64,000 nt of DNA from Shinella yambaruensis (GTDB lineage: Bacteria; Pseudomonadota; Alphaproteobacteria; Rhizobiales; Rhizobiaceae). Below the pieces are notes generated by a model. The model was not told where the DNA came from. It did no database searches and worked only from the letters and a program-made list of their open reading frames with translations. The translations under genes and the position numbers were made by a program. Positions 19,901 to 27,177 of the stretch are shown here, piece after piece; position 1 is the first letter of the stretch; each line of letters opens with the position of its first letter. Location of the stretch: contig NZ_JALJCK010000019.1 in the NCBI RefSeq assembly GCF_022899355.1, positions 23,538 through 87,537 of the forward strand. The letters are read 5' to 3'.

Positions 19901-22900
19901 TCGCCGACGACCTGTTCGAACCGCGGCTGATCGAGGGCATGTTCCGCGCCTATACCGACTTTCTTCAGATGCTGTCCGAAGAGAACGGACTCTGGGAGAC
20001 GCTGGTTCCGGACCTCCGCCCCGCGGAAGACCGCAGCCTCGCCGCCGGCCTCGCCGTCGCCGGAGAGCGGCCTTCCGGCTCCCTCATGCCCTCGCTTCTG
20101 CAACGCAGCGCCGAGGCGCGGCCGGAGAGCGTCGCCATTCTCAGCCCGCAGGGCGACCGGACCTACGCCGCGCTCCGGGCCGACGTGAACCGCCTCGCGC
20201 ACCACCTGATCGCGCTCGGCGTAAAACCGTCCGAACCCGTCGCCGTGGTCATGGCGCGCCAGCCGGATGCGGTGCTCGCGGCCCTCGCGATCCAGGCCGC
20301 GGGCGCGTGCTACGTCCCGGTCAACGGCGACTACGAGAACGAGCGGCTTGCCGCCATCCTTCGCGACCTCTCGCCCTTCGCCGTGCTGACCAGCGGCACC
20401 CGTCCCGCCCTGCCGCCCGAATTCCGCCGGATCGAGCTTTCGGGCCTTACCCTCGACGGCCTGCCGGAGACGGCCCCGGAACCGCGGCAGACGGAAACGG
20501 ACCTTGCCTACATCATCTACACCTCGGGCACGACCGGCCAGCCGAAGGGCGCGATGCTCGACCATCGCGGCCCGCTGAACACCATCGCCGCGCTCATCCG
20601 CCGCCTCGCCGTCACCGAGGCCGACCGCACACTCTCGCTCTGCGCCTTCCATCACGACATGTCGGTCTTCGACGTCTACGCCATGATGGCGACCGGCGGG
20701 GCCGTGATCCTGCCGGACCGCGAGCGCTCGAAGGACGCCATGCACTGGCTGGACCTCGTAAAGCGCCATCGCCCGACCATCATCAACGCCGTCCCGGCCT
20801 TCGTCTCCATGCTGCTCGACGCGCAGGCGCTGAGGGGGGCGGACCTGCCCGCCCCGCGCCATGTCATGATGGGCGGCGACTGGATTCCCCTTGAGTTGGT
20901 GCGCCGCCTGAAGGCGCTGTGGCCGGACTGCGCGATCCACAGCATCGGCGGGCCGACGGAGACCGCGATCGTCTCGGCCTACTATCCCCTCGCCGCGCTC
21001 GACCCGGCCTGGACGAAAATCCCCTATGGTCGGCCGCTGGAGAACCAGACCTGCCGCATCCTCAACCCGGCCGGGCAGGAGTGCCCGACCGGCGTCGTCG
21101 GCGAGATCTGCACCGGGGGCCTTGCCATGTCGCTCGGCTACTGGCGCGACGAGGCACGCACGGCGGAGCGCTACCGCCTGCATGCGCCGAGCGGCGAGCG
21201 GCTGTTCCACACCGGCGACCTCGGCCGGCTCGGCGCGGACGGCGAGATCGAGATCGTCGGCCGCATCGACAACCAGCTGAAGATCAACGGCATGCGCATC
21301 GAGCCGAGCGAGATCGAGGCCGTGCTCGGCGAGCATCCGCATGTGGCGGAGGCGGCCGTGGTCTATGGCGGCGCGCCGCTGAAGCAGCTGCACGCCTATT
21401 TCACCCTGACTGCCGATGCGCCGGCGCAGCGCGGCGAAACGAACGGCGACAACGGCTGGCACCGCGCGCTCACCGTGGGCGACTGGGCCTGCAACGACCT
21501 GCCCGACGATTTCGACCTCGACCGCTACGGCGCGCACTTCGCCGCCATGGAGCAACTCAGCACCTGGGTCATGCTCGGCGCGATGCAGGAGGCCGGCTAT
21601 TTCCGCAAGGCCGGCGACACGGCGCGGGAGGACGAAATCTCGTCCGCGCTCAGTGTGAAGGAGAACTACGCAAAACTCTTCCGAAGCTGGCTCGACGTGC
21701 TGGAGGCGGACGGCTATCTCGACCGCGCCGCGGACGTCTACCGCGCCACGCCGCGCATCGCCGAGGCCGACGGCCGCGCAGAATTGCAGGTCAGCATCGC
21801 GGCCCGCGCGGCGGCGGGGGCGGATTACGATCGCCGCATCTGGTCGCTTTACGAGCGCTGCATCGCCAATCCGCGCGCCCTGCTCGACGGCACGCTCAAT
21901 CCGCTCGAACTGATGTTCGAGGGCGGGCGCACCGATTTCGTCGAAAGCTGGTATCGCGAGAACCCGGTCTCGAAACACTTCAACATGGTGGCCGGGGAAA
22001 CCGTGCGCGGCCTGTTCGAGGGCCACGATCCCGCCCGCCCCATCCGTATCCTGGAGTTCGGCGCCGGCATCGGTTCCGTCACGCACGACATCCTGAAGGC
22101 CCTGCCGCACGAAAACTTCACCTACACCTTCACCGACCTCTCGCGCTACTTCCTCGAAAACGCGCAGAATGTCTTCGCCGACTGGCCGCAGATGCGCTTC
22201 GGCCTCTACGACATCAACGAAGACCCGGCGCTGCAAGGGCTGGAGCCCACCGCCTACGACCTCATCATCGGCGCGAACGTGCTGCACGACGCGATGGACG
22301 TGAACCGCAGCAGCCGGTTCATCCGCTCGCTGCTGAAACCGTCCGGCCATCTCCTCCTGGTGGAAGGCACGCGCAATCCGCGCTTCCAGCTCGTCAGCCT
22401 CGGCTTCGTGGAAGGTCTCAGCCACTACGAGGACGAGCGGCTGGAGACCCATCTGCCCATGCTGAGCGCGGATGCCTGGCAGGCCGTGTTCGAACGGGCG
22501 GGCTTTGCGCGCCGCACCGCGCTGCCGAAACCCGGCAACCCGGTCGAGCGGATGAACTATCACGTCGTGCTGGCGCAGAACGGCGATACGGCGACCGTCC
22601 TCTCCCGCGAGACGCTCGACGCCTGGCTGAAAACCCGCCTGCCCGACTACATGGCCCCGCAGCAATGGCATCAGCTCTCCGCCATGCCGCTGACCGCCAA
22701 CGGCAAGGTCGACCGCTCGCGCCTCGGCGCCGCCGTCGAGAGCGCGGTGCGCGAGGTCGAGCAGGCCGACGATCCCCTCGCCGAGGGGCTGGAAACCGTG
22801 CTCGCCGTGCTCTGGGGCGAGGTGCTGGGCCAGGAGATCGTCTCGGCCTCGGCGAATTTCTTCGTGCTCGGCGGCGATTCCCTGCTGATGACGCGGCTTT

Positions 22901-23049
22901 CGAGCCTCATCCAGCACCGCTTCGGCGCCGCGCCGGATCTCGCTTCGCTGCTGCGCGCGCCGCTCTTGAAGGATCAGGCGCGGCTCGTCGCCGATCTTCC
23001 GGCGGCAGAGGCCATCGAGGACGAAACCTTCGAAAGCGGAGTGATCTGA
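13957..23049 (+). CDS. Hybrid PKS-NRPS megasynthase KS-AT-KR-ACP-Cy-A(MT)-PCP
   Basis: A 3030-residue protein. Domains: KS (1-430; Cys174, His310, His350), malonyl-type AT (about 490-790; GHSVG Ser608, later AFHS), KR (about 1060-1390; GFGAVG near 1219, Tyr1355), ACP (GVDSL, Ser1514), heterocyclisation domain (from FPLTDLQQAFWVG near 1585; D1715-x4-D1720 intact), A domain (YTSGTTGQPKG near 2189; A10 NGKVDR with Lys2917), a methyltransferase inserted in the A domain (SAM motif EFGAGIGSV near 2700), and PCP (GGDSL, Ser2975). It would add a reduced ketide and then a heterocycle-forming amino acid. The A-domain pocket reads about D-M-F-N-M-G-I-I-V, unlike the cysteine pocket of the other four. 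No thioesterase follows. Yersiniabactin HMWP1 has a similar KS-AT-KR-ACP-Cy order but no A domain. GTG 13957 has GGAG six bases upstream; GTG 13927 is less likely. Confidence 0.93.
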   Translation: MTVEPVAIIGMTCRFPDAPDVETFWKNLVEGHEAIRPLSREEMERQGVDPALAARPDYVNAGTVVADADCFDFAFFGYSPREAELMDPQHRLFLEECRRLMDSANLTRSGLKVGAFAGCRQSTYQPLLPPIRAEEITRTESFQQLMGNDKDYLVTRAAYKLNLTGPAMTIQTACSSSLVAVHQAVESLLARDCDAALAGGVAISFPQGAGYFRQSGMIFSEDGHCRPFGAAGTGIVAGNGLGLVALKRLADAEREGDTIHAVILGSAVSNDGSAKIGYTAPGRDGQQRAIREALARSGVSPLDIGMLEAHGTGTPLGDPVEIGAISEIYRAAGADSQNTALGSVKGNVGHLDTAAGVASLIKATLSVREARIPASLHCKPENPRIDFAASPFDLAVETAEWPARFDRRISAVSSFGIGGTNCHMIVAAAPTRKASAGIAPPRQVLVWSGHGAETLGESLPLIADRLDDGRLTAQCATAALRRQHFGHRIAVTGRTAEELADALRAARPAKAGGGRTAWMFSGQGSQYAGMGAALHRESAPFRDAIETCLAGFAANGISDLDRVLFDPERASDLDRTLYTQPALFSWQYAFAEMLRGWDLAPDLVFGHSVGEFAAAVTAGLLPLDAAIRLVAARAQLMENGTEPGAMIALSLPAEQLEALLKNHTEISLAAINGPERYSLSGPERAVTTLAVDLARQKIAHRRLAVNRAFHSRTMEAIRADFTAACPAPQQDDESCIMLSTLTAYAVEPEELDAAYWYRQLREPVNFYGAAQRLAEFEIDHVLEIGPDGSFSRLLRSMELPQTIGTVVDRNEADLAAVIAALYRLGCDEPVESLYRASGAAFTEMPAIRLAKSRCWPDGDTVATARSGTASGLAPLLSPLWQPLAGRDSGFRLSFAHPLPLAARPLHATDSRGFLGRGAISLSLEDATIDATYEPACGSDLPDAPSLPLAAWLAAAASAGRAISGGWLSPGWQAATDVREVEDGAYLTDGLRCLARLDLVTPKSAEEDQPVQLWRWRWQELARLYQQKLSRSSIAAAEDWLIVGDNAVAGDLAAIGRWIGHNVILRDAPVEGDFAQVVDCRGAGAADAFGDGHAHLRTAVTRALEWLHYGLAHPACRIANLVSHACDPFDATAFGPDWAVMQLWRSLRNEQPHLPIACLDIGDATDIETLAAHLEHLHDLGAALALRGGKLYEPTLESHPAIRDTVPVAWPQDRLTLVAGFGAVGRELALWLADQGCRHLAIVLHRAPDAAQDACLAALSAAGVTVTMVETSLTDVEALRKGIAALPRPVGQVFHTAHAGTSQLLADETAERFASAIAVKVAGSLALYEAVADQPLALFCLFSSAASLLAMPGAAYNAANAWQDSFAAHLRAKGAPALSIAWGQFAMDRRADKLEQLGKTSLRPIPAETGFAVMNRLLKDGVSGLVPISVDPSALAAATGGMPATRGLLRPLLAAEMERAREEETVVDLALGGLSPAERAARIARYLRQVIGKRLKFASDALDAAKPLTEQGVDSLIFLELVHIINGQFALTLPPTAGYEHGTIDALSKHIAGLLAEGDDIDFSKPLGKGEIEIIARPQERFEPFPLTDLQQAFWVGRSGGMQLGSVSCHEYIEIDLDDLDVCALETAWNRLIRRHEMMRCVITPAGRQRILETAPHYAVKERDLTRLAEAERDEKLGAIRERMSYQVFDPQAWPLFELTVSHLPGGLSRIHLDMDLLVFDIQSFRVVFGELATLLADPDAELPDLTLSFRDYVLAEEVARRGPQWERAKAFWLEKLDTFPAAPDLPLRRAPAEVTRPTFRTLDHRLSSAHWKRFQAQAAKLGLTASGALLTAFTHVLSTYSKAPDFTLNITYFNRKAVHPQVMDICGDFTSLMLLPVAAREGETFLAAARRTQDDLWQALAHREFNGIRLMRELGRHRRTGADSVDMPVVFTSMIGMDFDDPARADWPLTSRQVFQINQTPQVWLDYQATEYGGALVTRWFIADDLFEPRLIEGMFRAYTDFLQMLSEENGLWETLVPDLRPAEDRSLAAGLAVAGERPSGSLMPSLLQRSAEARPESVAILSPQGDRTYAALRADVNRLAHHLIALGVKPSEPVAVVMARQPDAVLAALAIQAAGACYVPVNGDYENERLAAILRDLSPFAVLTSGTRPALPPEFRRIELSGLTLDGLPETAPEPRQTETDLAYIIYTSGTTGQPKGAMLDHRGPLNTIAALIRRLAVTEADRTLSLCAFHHDMSVFDVYAMMATGGAVILPDRERSKDAMHWLDLVKRHRPTIINAVPAFVSMLLDAQALRGADLPAPRHVMMGGDWIPLELVRRLKALWPDCAIHSIGGPTETAIVSAYYPLAALDPAWTKIPYGRPLENQTCRILNPAGQECPTGVVGEICTGGLAMSLGYWRDEARTAERYRLHAPSGERLFHTGDLGRLGADGEIEIVGRIDNQLKINGMRIEPSEIEAVLGEHPHVAEAAVVYGGAPLKQLHAYFTLTADAPAQRGETNGDNGWHRALTVGDWACNDLPDDFDLDRYGAHFAAMEQLSTWVMLGAMQEAGYFRKAGDTAREDEISSALSVKENYAKLFRSWLDVLEADGYLDRAADVYRATPRIAEADGRAELQVSIAARAAAGADYDRRIWSLYERCIANPRALLDGTLNPLELMFEGGRTDFVESWYRENPVSKHFNMVAGETVRGLFEGHDPARPIRILEFGAGIGSVTHDILKALPHENFTYTFTDLSRYFLENAQNVFADWPQMRFGLYDINEDPALQGLEPTAYDLIIGANVLHDAMDVNRSSRFIRSLLKPSGHLLLVEGTRNPRFQLVSLGFVEGLSHYEDERLETHLPMLSADAWQAVFERAGFARRTALPKPGNPVERMNYHVVLAQNGDTATVLSRETLDAWLKTRLPDYMAPQQWHQLSAMPLTANGKVDRSRLGAAVESAVREVEQADDPLAEGLETVLAVLWGEVLGQEIVSASANFFVLGGDSLLMTRLSSLIQHRFGAAPDLASLLRAPLLKDQARLVADLPAAEAIEDETFESGVI

Positions 23050-26000
23050 TGACCGGCGCGGAACCGATGACGCTCGGCGAACTCAAGCGCCGCATGCAGG
23101 AAAGCCGCATCCGGCTGTGGGTGGCGGAGGGTGAATTGCGCTATGCCGCCCCGCAGGGCTTGATGACCGCCGCGCTGCGCTCGGCGCTCGGCCACCACAA
23201 GGCGGCGCTGATCGGCGAGCTGACGCAGGCCGCGCCCCTGCTTGTCGCGCGGCCGGAAGCGCGGCACGAGCCCTATCCGATGACCGACCTCCAGCAAGCC
23301 TATTGGGTGGGCGAGCATGGCGGCTACGCGCAATCGGCGATTCCCTGCTTCTTCCACCATTGCCGCTTCGAAGCGATCGAGCCCGAGACCGTGCAGACGG
23401 CCCTCCAGCGCCTGCAACGCCGCCATGAGGCGCTGACCGCCCGCTTCCTGCCGAGCGGCGAACAGGTGATCCCGCCGCCCGGCGCAAACCCCTGCCGGCT
23501 TTCGGTGGTCGATCTTCGCGCGCTCGCGCCGGACGAAGCGGCATCGCGGCTCGGCGCGCTCTGCGAAGCCTATCCGGAAACGCTGCCGCCGCTGGAAAAG
23601 GGCCCGCCGCTCGCCGCCACGCTGGTCCGGCTCGACGGCAGCGACCGCCTCCTCATCGCCTTCCGCCTGATCGCGATCGACGGACCGTCGCTCGCCATGA
23701 TCTTCCGCGACCTGCTGCGCTATCTCTTCGACGACATCACCGGGGAGGAACCGCCGCCGAGCCTCAGCCACCGCGACTATGCGCTTGCCCTGAAGGACGC
23801 GACGTCCGCCGAGAGCATCGCCTACTGGGAAAAAACCCTGCCGACGCTGCCCGGCCCGCCGGACCTGCCGGCGACGGGGGAAACGCCGCTCTGGTCGGAT
23901 TTCCGCCGCCTCGCCGGCAAGCTCGACGCCGAACGCTGGCGGCGTCTCAAGAGCCGAGCGGCCGAACAAGGCGTCACGGCCAATGCGGCCATGCTGGCGC
24001 TCTATGCCGCGGCGTTGCGGCCCTTCGCCACGCACCCGGATTTCACTCTCAACGTGCTGGCGAACCACCGGCCCTTCCAGCACCCCGAGCTTTCGCTGAT
24101 GACCGGCAATTGCTCGAACACGACGCTGATCGACTGCACGGGAACGGGCAGCTTCGCCGATCAGGCACGGCGGCTTCAGGCGCTGATGGCCGAACGCCTC
24201 GCCCATGCGAGCGTCAGCGGCGTCTCGCTGATCCGCCGGCTGCAACTTTCCGCGAGCGCCGAAACGCCCGCCGCCCCCTTCGTCTTCACCAGCGGCATCA
24301 GCAGCGGCCGCCCGGTCCTGCCGGACGAACACACGAGCCGCTTCGAACTTGTCGGCAGCCACCTGCGCACGCCGCAGGTCTCGATGGACCACCAGGTCAT
24401 CGAGAACCATGAGGGCCTGATTTACTACTGGGACTATGTGACCGGCGTCTTCACCGAGAACCTTCCGGAAACGATCTTTGCCCGCTACGAGGCGGCGCTC
24501 CTGGCGCTCGTCGATGATCCGTCCGCATGGCTCCGCGACGATCCGGCGGAGGCCGAGGCGCCTTCCCTGCAAGCCCTCACAGAAGATCATCCGGACGACC
24601 GCGCCGGCACGCTGCCCGACCTCTTCCTCGCGACAGCGCAGGCGAGCCCGTCGGCCACCGCGATCATCGACGCCGAGGGTGCAGCCCTCACCTATGCCGA
24701 CCTGCGCCGGAAAGCCGAAGCGGTCGCCGCAGCGCTCCTTGCCCGAGGCGCACGGGCGGGCGACATCGTCGGGATCGCGCTGCCGAAAGGCCTTGCCCAG
24801 ATCGTCGCCGTCGTCGGCGTCAGCCTCGCCGGCCTCGTCTGGCTGCCGCTCGACAGCCGCCTGCCCGTCGAACGGCGCAACACCATCCTCAGCCACAGCG
24901 GCTGCCGCTGGCTGATCGCCGACGACCTGCGCGACCTGCCCGCGGATGCGCGCGCCGTGACGGCCGATGACATCGCGGCGCATGCGGGTGAAGCCGCCAT
25001 CCCGTCCCGCCGCGCGCCTTCGGATCGGGCCTATGTCATCTACACGTCGGGCTCCACCGGCGCACCGAAGGGCGTGGTGATCAGCCACGCCGCCGCACGC
25101 AACACGATCCTCGACATCAACCGGCGCTTCGCCATCACGGCGGCAGATCGCGTGCTCGCGCTTTCCGCCCTGAGCTTCGACCTCTCGGTCTACGATATCT
25201 GGGGCACGCTCGCCGCTGGCGGGGCCATCGTCGTCCCGGCGGACAGCGAATTCCCCGACCCGCACGCGACGCTCGCCCTTTGCGCCCGCGCCGGCGTCAC
25301 CGTCTGGAATTCCGTGCCGGCCCTCATCGACATGGCGCTCAGCGCCGCGCGCCGCCGACCCGCGCCGGAACTGTCGCAGCTGAAGACCATCATGCTCAGC
25401 GGCGACTGGATTCCCCTGCCGCTCGCCCGCCGCCTGCGTGCGGACTATCCCGAAACGCGCCTTTGGAGCCTCGGCGGCGCGACGGAGGCGGCGATCTGGT
25501 CGAATTTCTATCCGGTCGAAACGGTCGAAAACCATTGGACCTCCGTGCCCTACGGTTTTGCGCTGGCCGGCCAGCAACTGCATGTGCTCGACGCACGCGG
25601 CCGCCCCTGCCCGGCGGGCGTCACCGGCGAAATCCACATCGAGGGTTTCGGGCTTGCCGAGGGCTACCTGAACGACGCGGCGAAGACCGCCGCGAGCTTC
25701 ATCCGCCACGCCAGCGGCCGGCGGCTTTACCGCACCGGCGATCTCGGCCGGATCATGCCTTGCGGCGCGATCGAATTCCTCGGCCGCAAGGATTTTCAGA
25801 TGAAGATTCGCGGCCACCGCATCGAGGCGGGCGATATAGAGGCGCATCTGACGCGCCACCCCGACGTGGATCAGGCGCTCGCCCTTGCCGTGCCGGGGCC
25901 GGACGGCGCGCCCATGCTCATCGCCTGCCATACCGGCGCGGCCGATCCGTCGATCCCGCTCGCCGCCTGGCTCGCCGAGCGCCTGCCGCGCTACATGGTG

Positions 26001-26396
26001 CCCGACCGCTTCGTCCATCTCGACGCCCTGCCGCTCAGCGCCAACGGCAAGCGTGACCGCAAGGCAGCCGCCGCGCTCGTCGTCGCCGGCCTCACGCATA
26101 CGGACACTATGGAAAAACCGGCGCTCGGTGAAACGCTTGGCCCGCTTGCCAGCCTCTGGGCCGAGGTCACCGGCCGCATGCCGCTTTCGCCGGACGAGAA
26201 TTTTTTCCAGAGCGGCGGCAACTCCCTGCTCGCCGTCCACCTCGCCCGCGCGATCTGCGAGCGTTTCGGCGTGGAGATCGGCCTTGCCGAAATTTTCCGC
26301 GAACCGACGCTCGGCGGCCTCCAGGCGGCGATCGCCAGCCGCAGCCCCGCCGCCGAAAGCGCCCTTCCCCAGGAAACCCGACGAGCCGCCTCATGA
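23049..26396 (+). CDS. NRPS module: TubC docking-Cy-A(Cys)-PCP, Cy motif degenerate
   Basis: A 1115-residue single NRPS module. Residues 7-50 (LGELKRRMQESRIRLWVAEG...) match the TubC-type N-terminal docking domain, which receives the chain from the preceding protein; the start overlaps the stop of the upstream megasynthase as TGATG, supporting direct hand-over. The Cy-type condensation domain starts at YPMTDLQQAYWVGEHGG (about 78), but its DxxxxD catalytic motif reads R206-L-I-A-I-D211: the first Asp is lost. The A domain (YTSGSTGAPKG near 665, Lys1001 in NGKRDR) has a cysteine-type pocket, about D-L-Y-N-M-S-L-I-W. PCP Ser is at 1059 in SGGNSL. If the Cy domain cannot cyclise, the last cysteine would stay open. 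No thioesterase domain is present, yet this appears to be the final module, which leaves release unexplained. Confidence 0.92.
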   Translation: MTGAEPMTLGELKRRMQESRIRLWVAEGELRYAAPQGLMTAALRSALGHHKAALIGELTQAAPLLVARPEARHEPYPMTDLQQAYWVGEHGGYAQSAIPCFFHHCRFEAIEPETVQTALQRLQRRHEALTARFLPSGEQVIPPPGANPCRLSVVDLRALAPDEAASRLGALCEAYPETLPPLEKGPPLAATLVRLDGSDRLLIAFRLIAIDGPSLAMIFRDLLRYLFDDITGEEPPPSLSHRDYALALKDATSAESIAYWEKTLPTLPGPPDLPATGETPLWSDFRRLAGKLDAERWRRLKSRAAEQGVTANAAMLALYAAALRPFATHPDFTLNVLANHRPFQHPELSLMTGNCSNTTLIDCTGTGSFADQARRLQALMAERLAHASVSGVSLIRRLQLSASAETPAAPFVFTSGISSGRPVLPDEHTSRFELVGSHLRTPQVSMDHQVIENHEGLIYYWDYVTGVFTENLPETIFARYEAALLALVDDPSAWLRDDPAEAEAPSLQALTEDHPDDRAGTLPDLFLATAQASPSATAIIDAEGAALTYADLRRKAEAVAAALLARGARAGDIVGIALPKGLAQIVAVVGVSLAGLVWLPLDSRLPVERRNTILSHSGCRWLIADDLRDLPADARAVTADDIAAHAGEAAIPSRRAPSDRAYVIYTSGSTGAPKGVVISHAAARNTILDINRRFAITAADRVLALSALSFDLSVYDIWGTLAAGGAIVVPADSEFPDPHATLALCARAGVTVWNSVPALIDMALSAARRRPAPELSQLKTIMLSGDWIPLPLARRLRADYPETRLWSLGGATEAAIWSNFYPVETVENHWTSVPYGFALAGQQLHVLDARGRPCPAGVTGEIHIEGFGLAEGYLNDAAKTAASFIRHASGRRLYRTGDLGRIMPCGAIEFLGRKDFQMKIRGHRIEAGDIEAHLTRHPDVDQALALAVPGPDGAPMLIACHTGAADPSIPLAAWLAERLPRYMVPDRFVHLDALPLSANGKRDRKAAAALVVAGLTHTDTMEKPALGETLGPLASLWAEVTGRMPLSPDENFFQSGGNSLLAVHLARAICERFGVEIGLAEIFREPTLGGLQAAIASRSPAAESALPQETRRAAS

Positions 26397-27163
26397 CCTG
26401 CCTTCCCTTCTCCGACACGAAACCGCTCGCGACCGTCGATCTCTTCTGCCTCACCTATGCCGGCGGCAGCACGGCGGTCTATCGCGACTGGAACCGCCTC
26501 TTCCCGGACTGGATATCCGTGCGCCCCGTCGAATATCCCGGCCGCGGCACGCGCATGGGCGAGCGGCTGGAAAGCGACCCGGCCCGCCTCGCCGACCAGT
26601 TGCTCGCCGAACTGAGACCGCATCTCGCACGCCCCTATGCGCTCTTCGGCCACAGCCTCGGCGCGGCGCTCGGCTACCGCATCGCGCTCGGCCTGATGGA
26701 GAGACTGCCGCCGCTCGCCTTCTTCCCATCCGGCCGGCACAGCCCGGATTGCGAGGACCCCGCGCCGAAACGCGCCCATCTTGACGATGCCGGCCTTCTC
26801 GATGAGGTGCGCGCCCTCAACGGTTCGCCCCGCGAGGTGCTGGACAACCGGGAACTGATGGCGCTGCTGCTGCCGATCATCCGCAGCGATTTCCGGCTCA
26901 GCGAGACGATCCGCGCCGAACGGGACGCACGCCCGCTCGCCTGCCCGCTGCATGTCTTCGGCGGCACCGGCGATCCGGAAGTGCCGGTCGAAGGCATCGG
27001 GCGCTGGCGCACCGTCGCAGCCGGCGATTTTTCGCAGACGCTGATCGAGGGCGACCATTTCTTCCTGCACCACGCCAGCCATGTGCAGACGATCGCCGAC
27101 CGCATCGCCGCCGTGCTGGCCCCGCTCGCGGCAAGCCCGCCCGCCGCGCGGCGGCGCGCCTAG
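26393..27163 (+). CDS. Type II thioesterase (YbtT/PchC-like)
   Basis: A 256-residue alpha/beta hydrolase with the catalytic triad visible: Ser88 in GHSLG, Asp194 in GGTGDPE and His222 in EGDHFFL. External thioesterases of this family remove wrong acyl groups from carrier proteins (editing); YbtT and PchC do this for yersiniabactin and pyochelin. ATGA overlap with the upstream NRPS gene shows translational coupling. Since no synthase in the cluster has its own thioesterase, this protein might also release the product, which would be unusual for the type II class. The 15-residue C-terminal tail is Ala/Arg-rich and probably disordered. Confidence 0.92.
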   Translation: MTCLPFSDTKPLATVDLFCLTYAGGSTAVYRDWNRLFPDWISVRPVEYPGRGTRMGERLESDPARLADQLLAELRPHLARPYALFGHSLGAALGYRIALGLMERLPPLAFFPSGRHSPDCEDPAPKRAHLDDAGLLDEVRALNGSPREVLDNRELMALLLPIIRSDFRLSETIRAERDARPLACPLHVFGGTGDPEVPVEGIGRWRTVAAGDFSQTLIEGDHFFLHHASHVQTIADRIAAVLAPLAASPPAARRRA

Positions 27164-27177
27164 CGAAGGAGAACACG

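Noticed and set aside
13888..22917. Very long open frame on the minus strand opposite the 3030-residue megasynthase
   Set aside because: It is an antisense shadow caused by high GC and codon bias; the plus frame shows complete PKS/NRPS motifs, while the minus translation is rich in Arg, Gly, Glu and His without domains.
22974..26240. 1088-codon minus-strand frame opposite the NRPS gene at 23049
   Set aside because: Shadow frame: no domain motifs, low-complexity composition, and a real NRPS gene on the plus strand.
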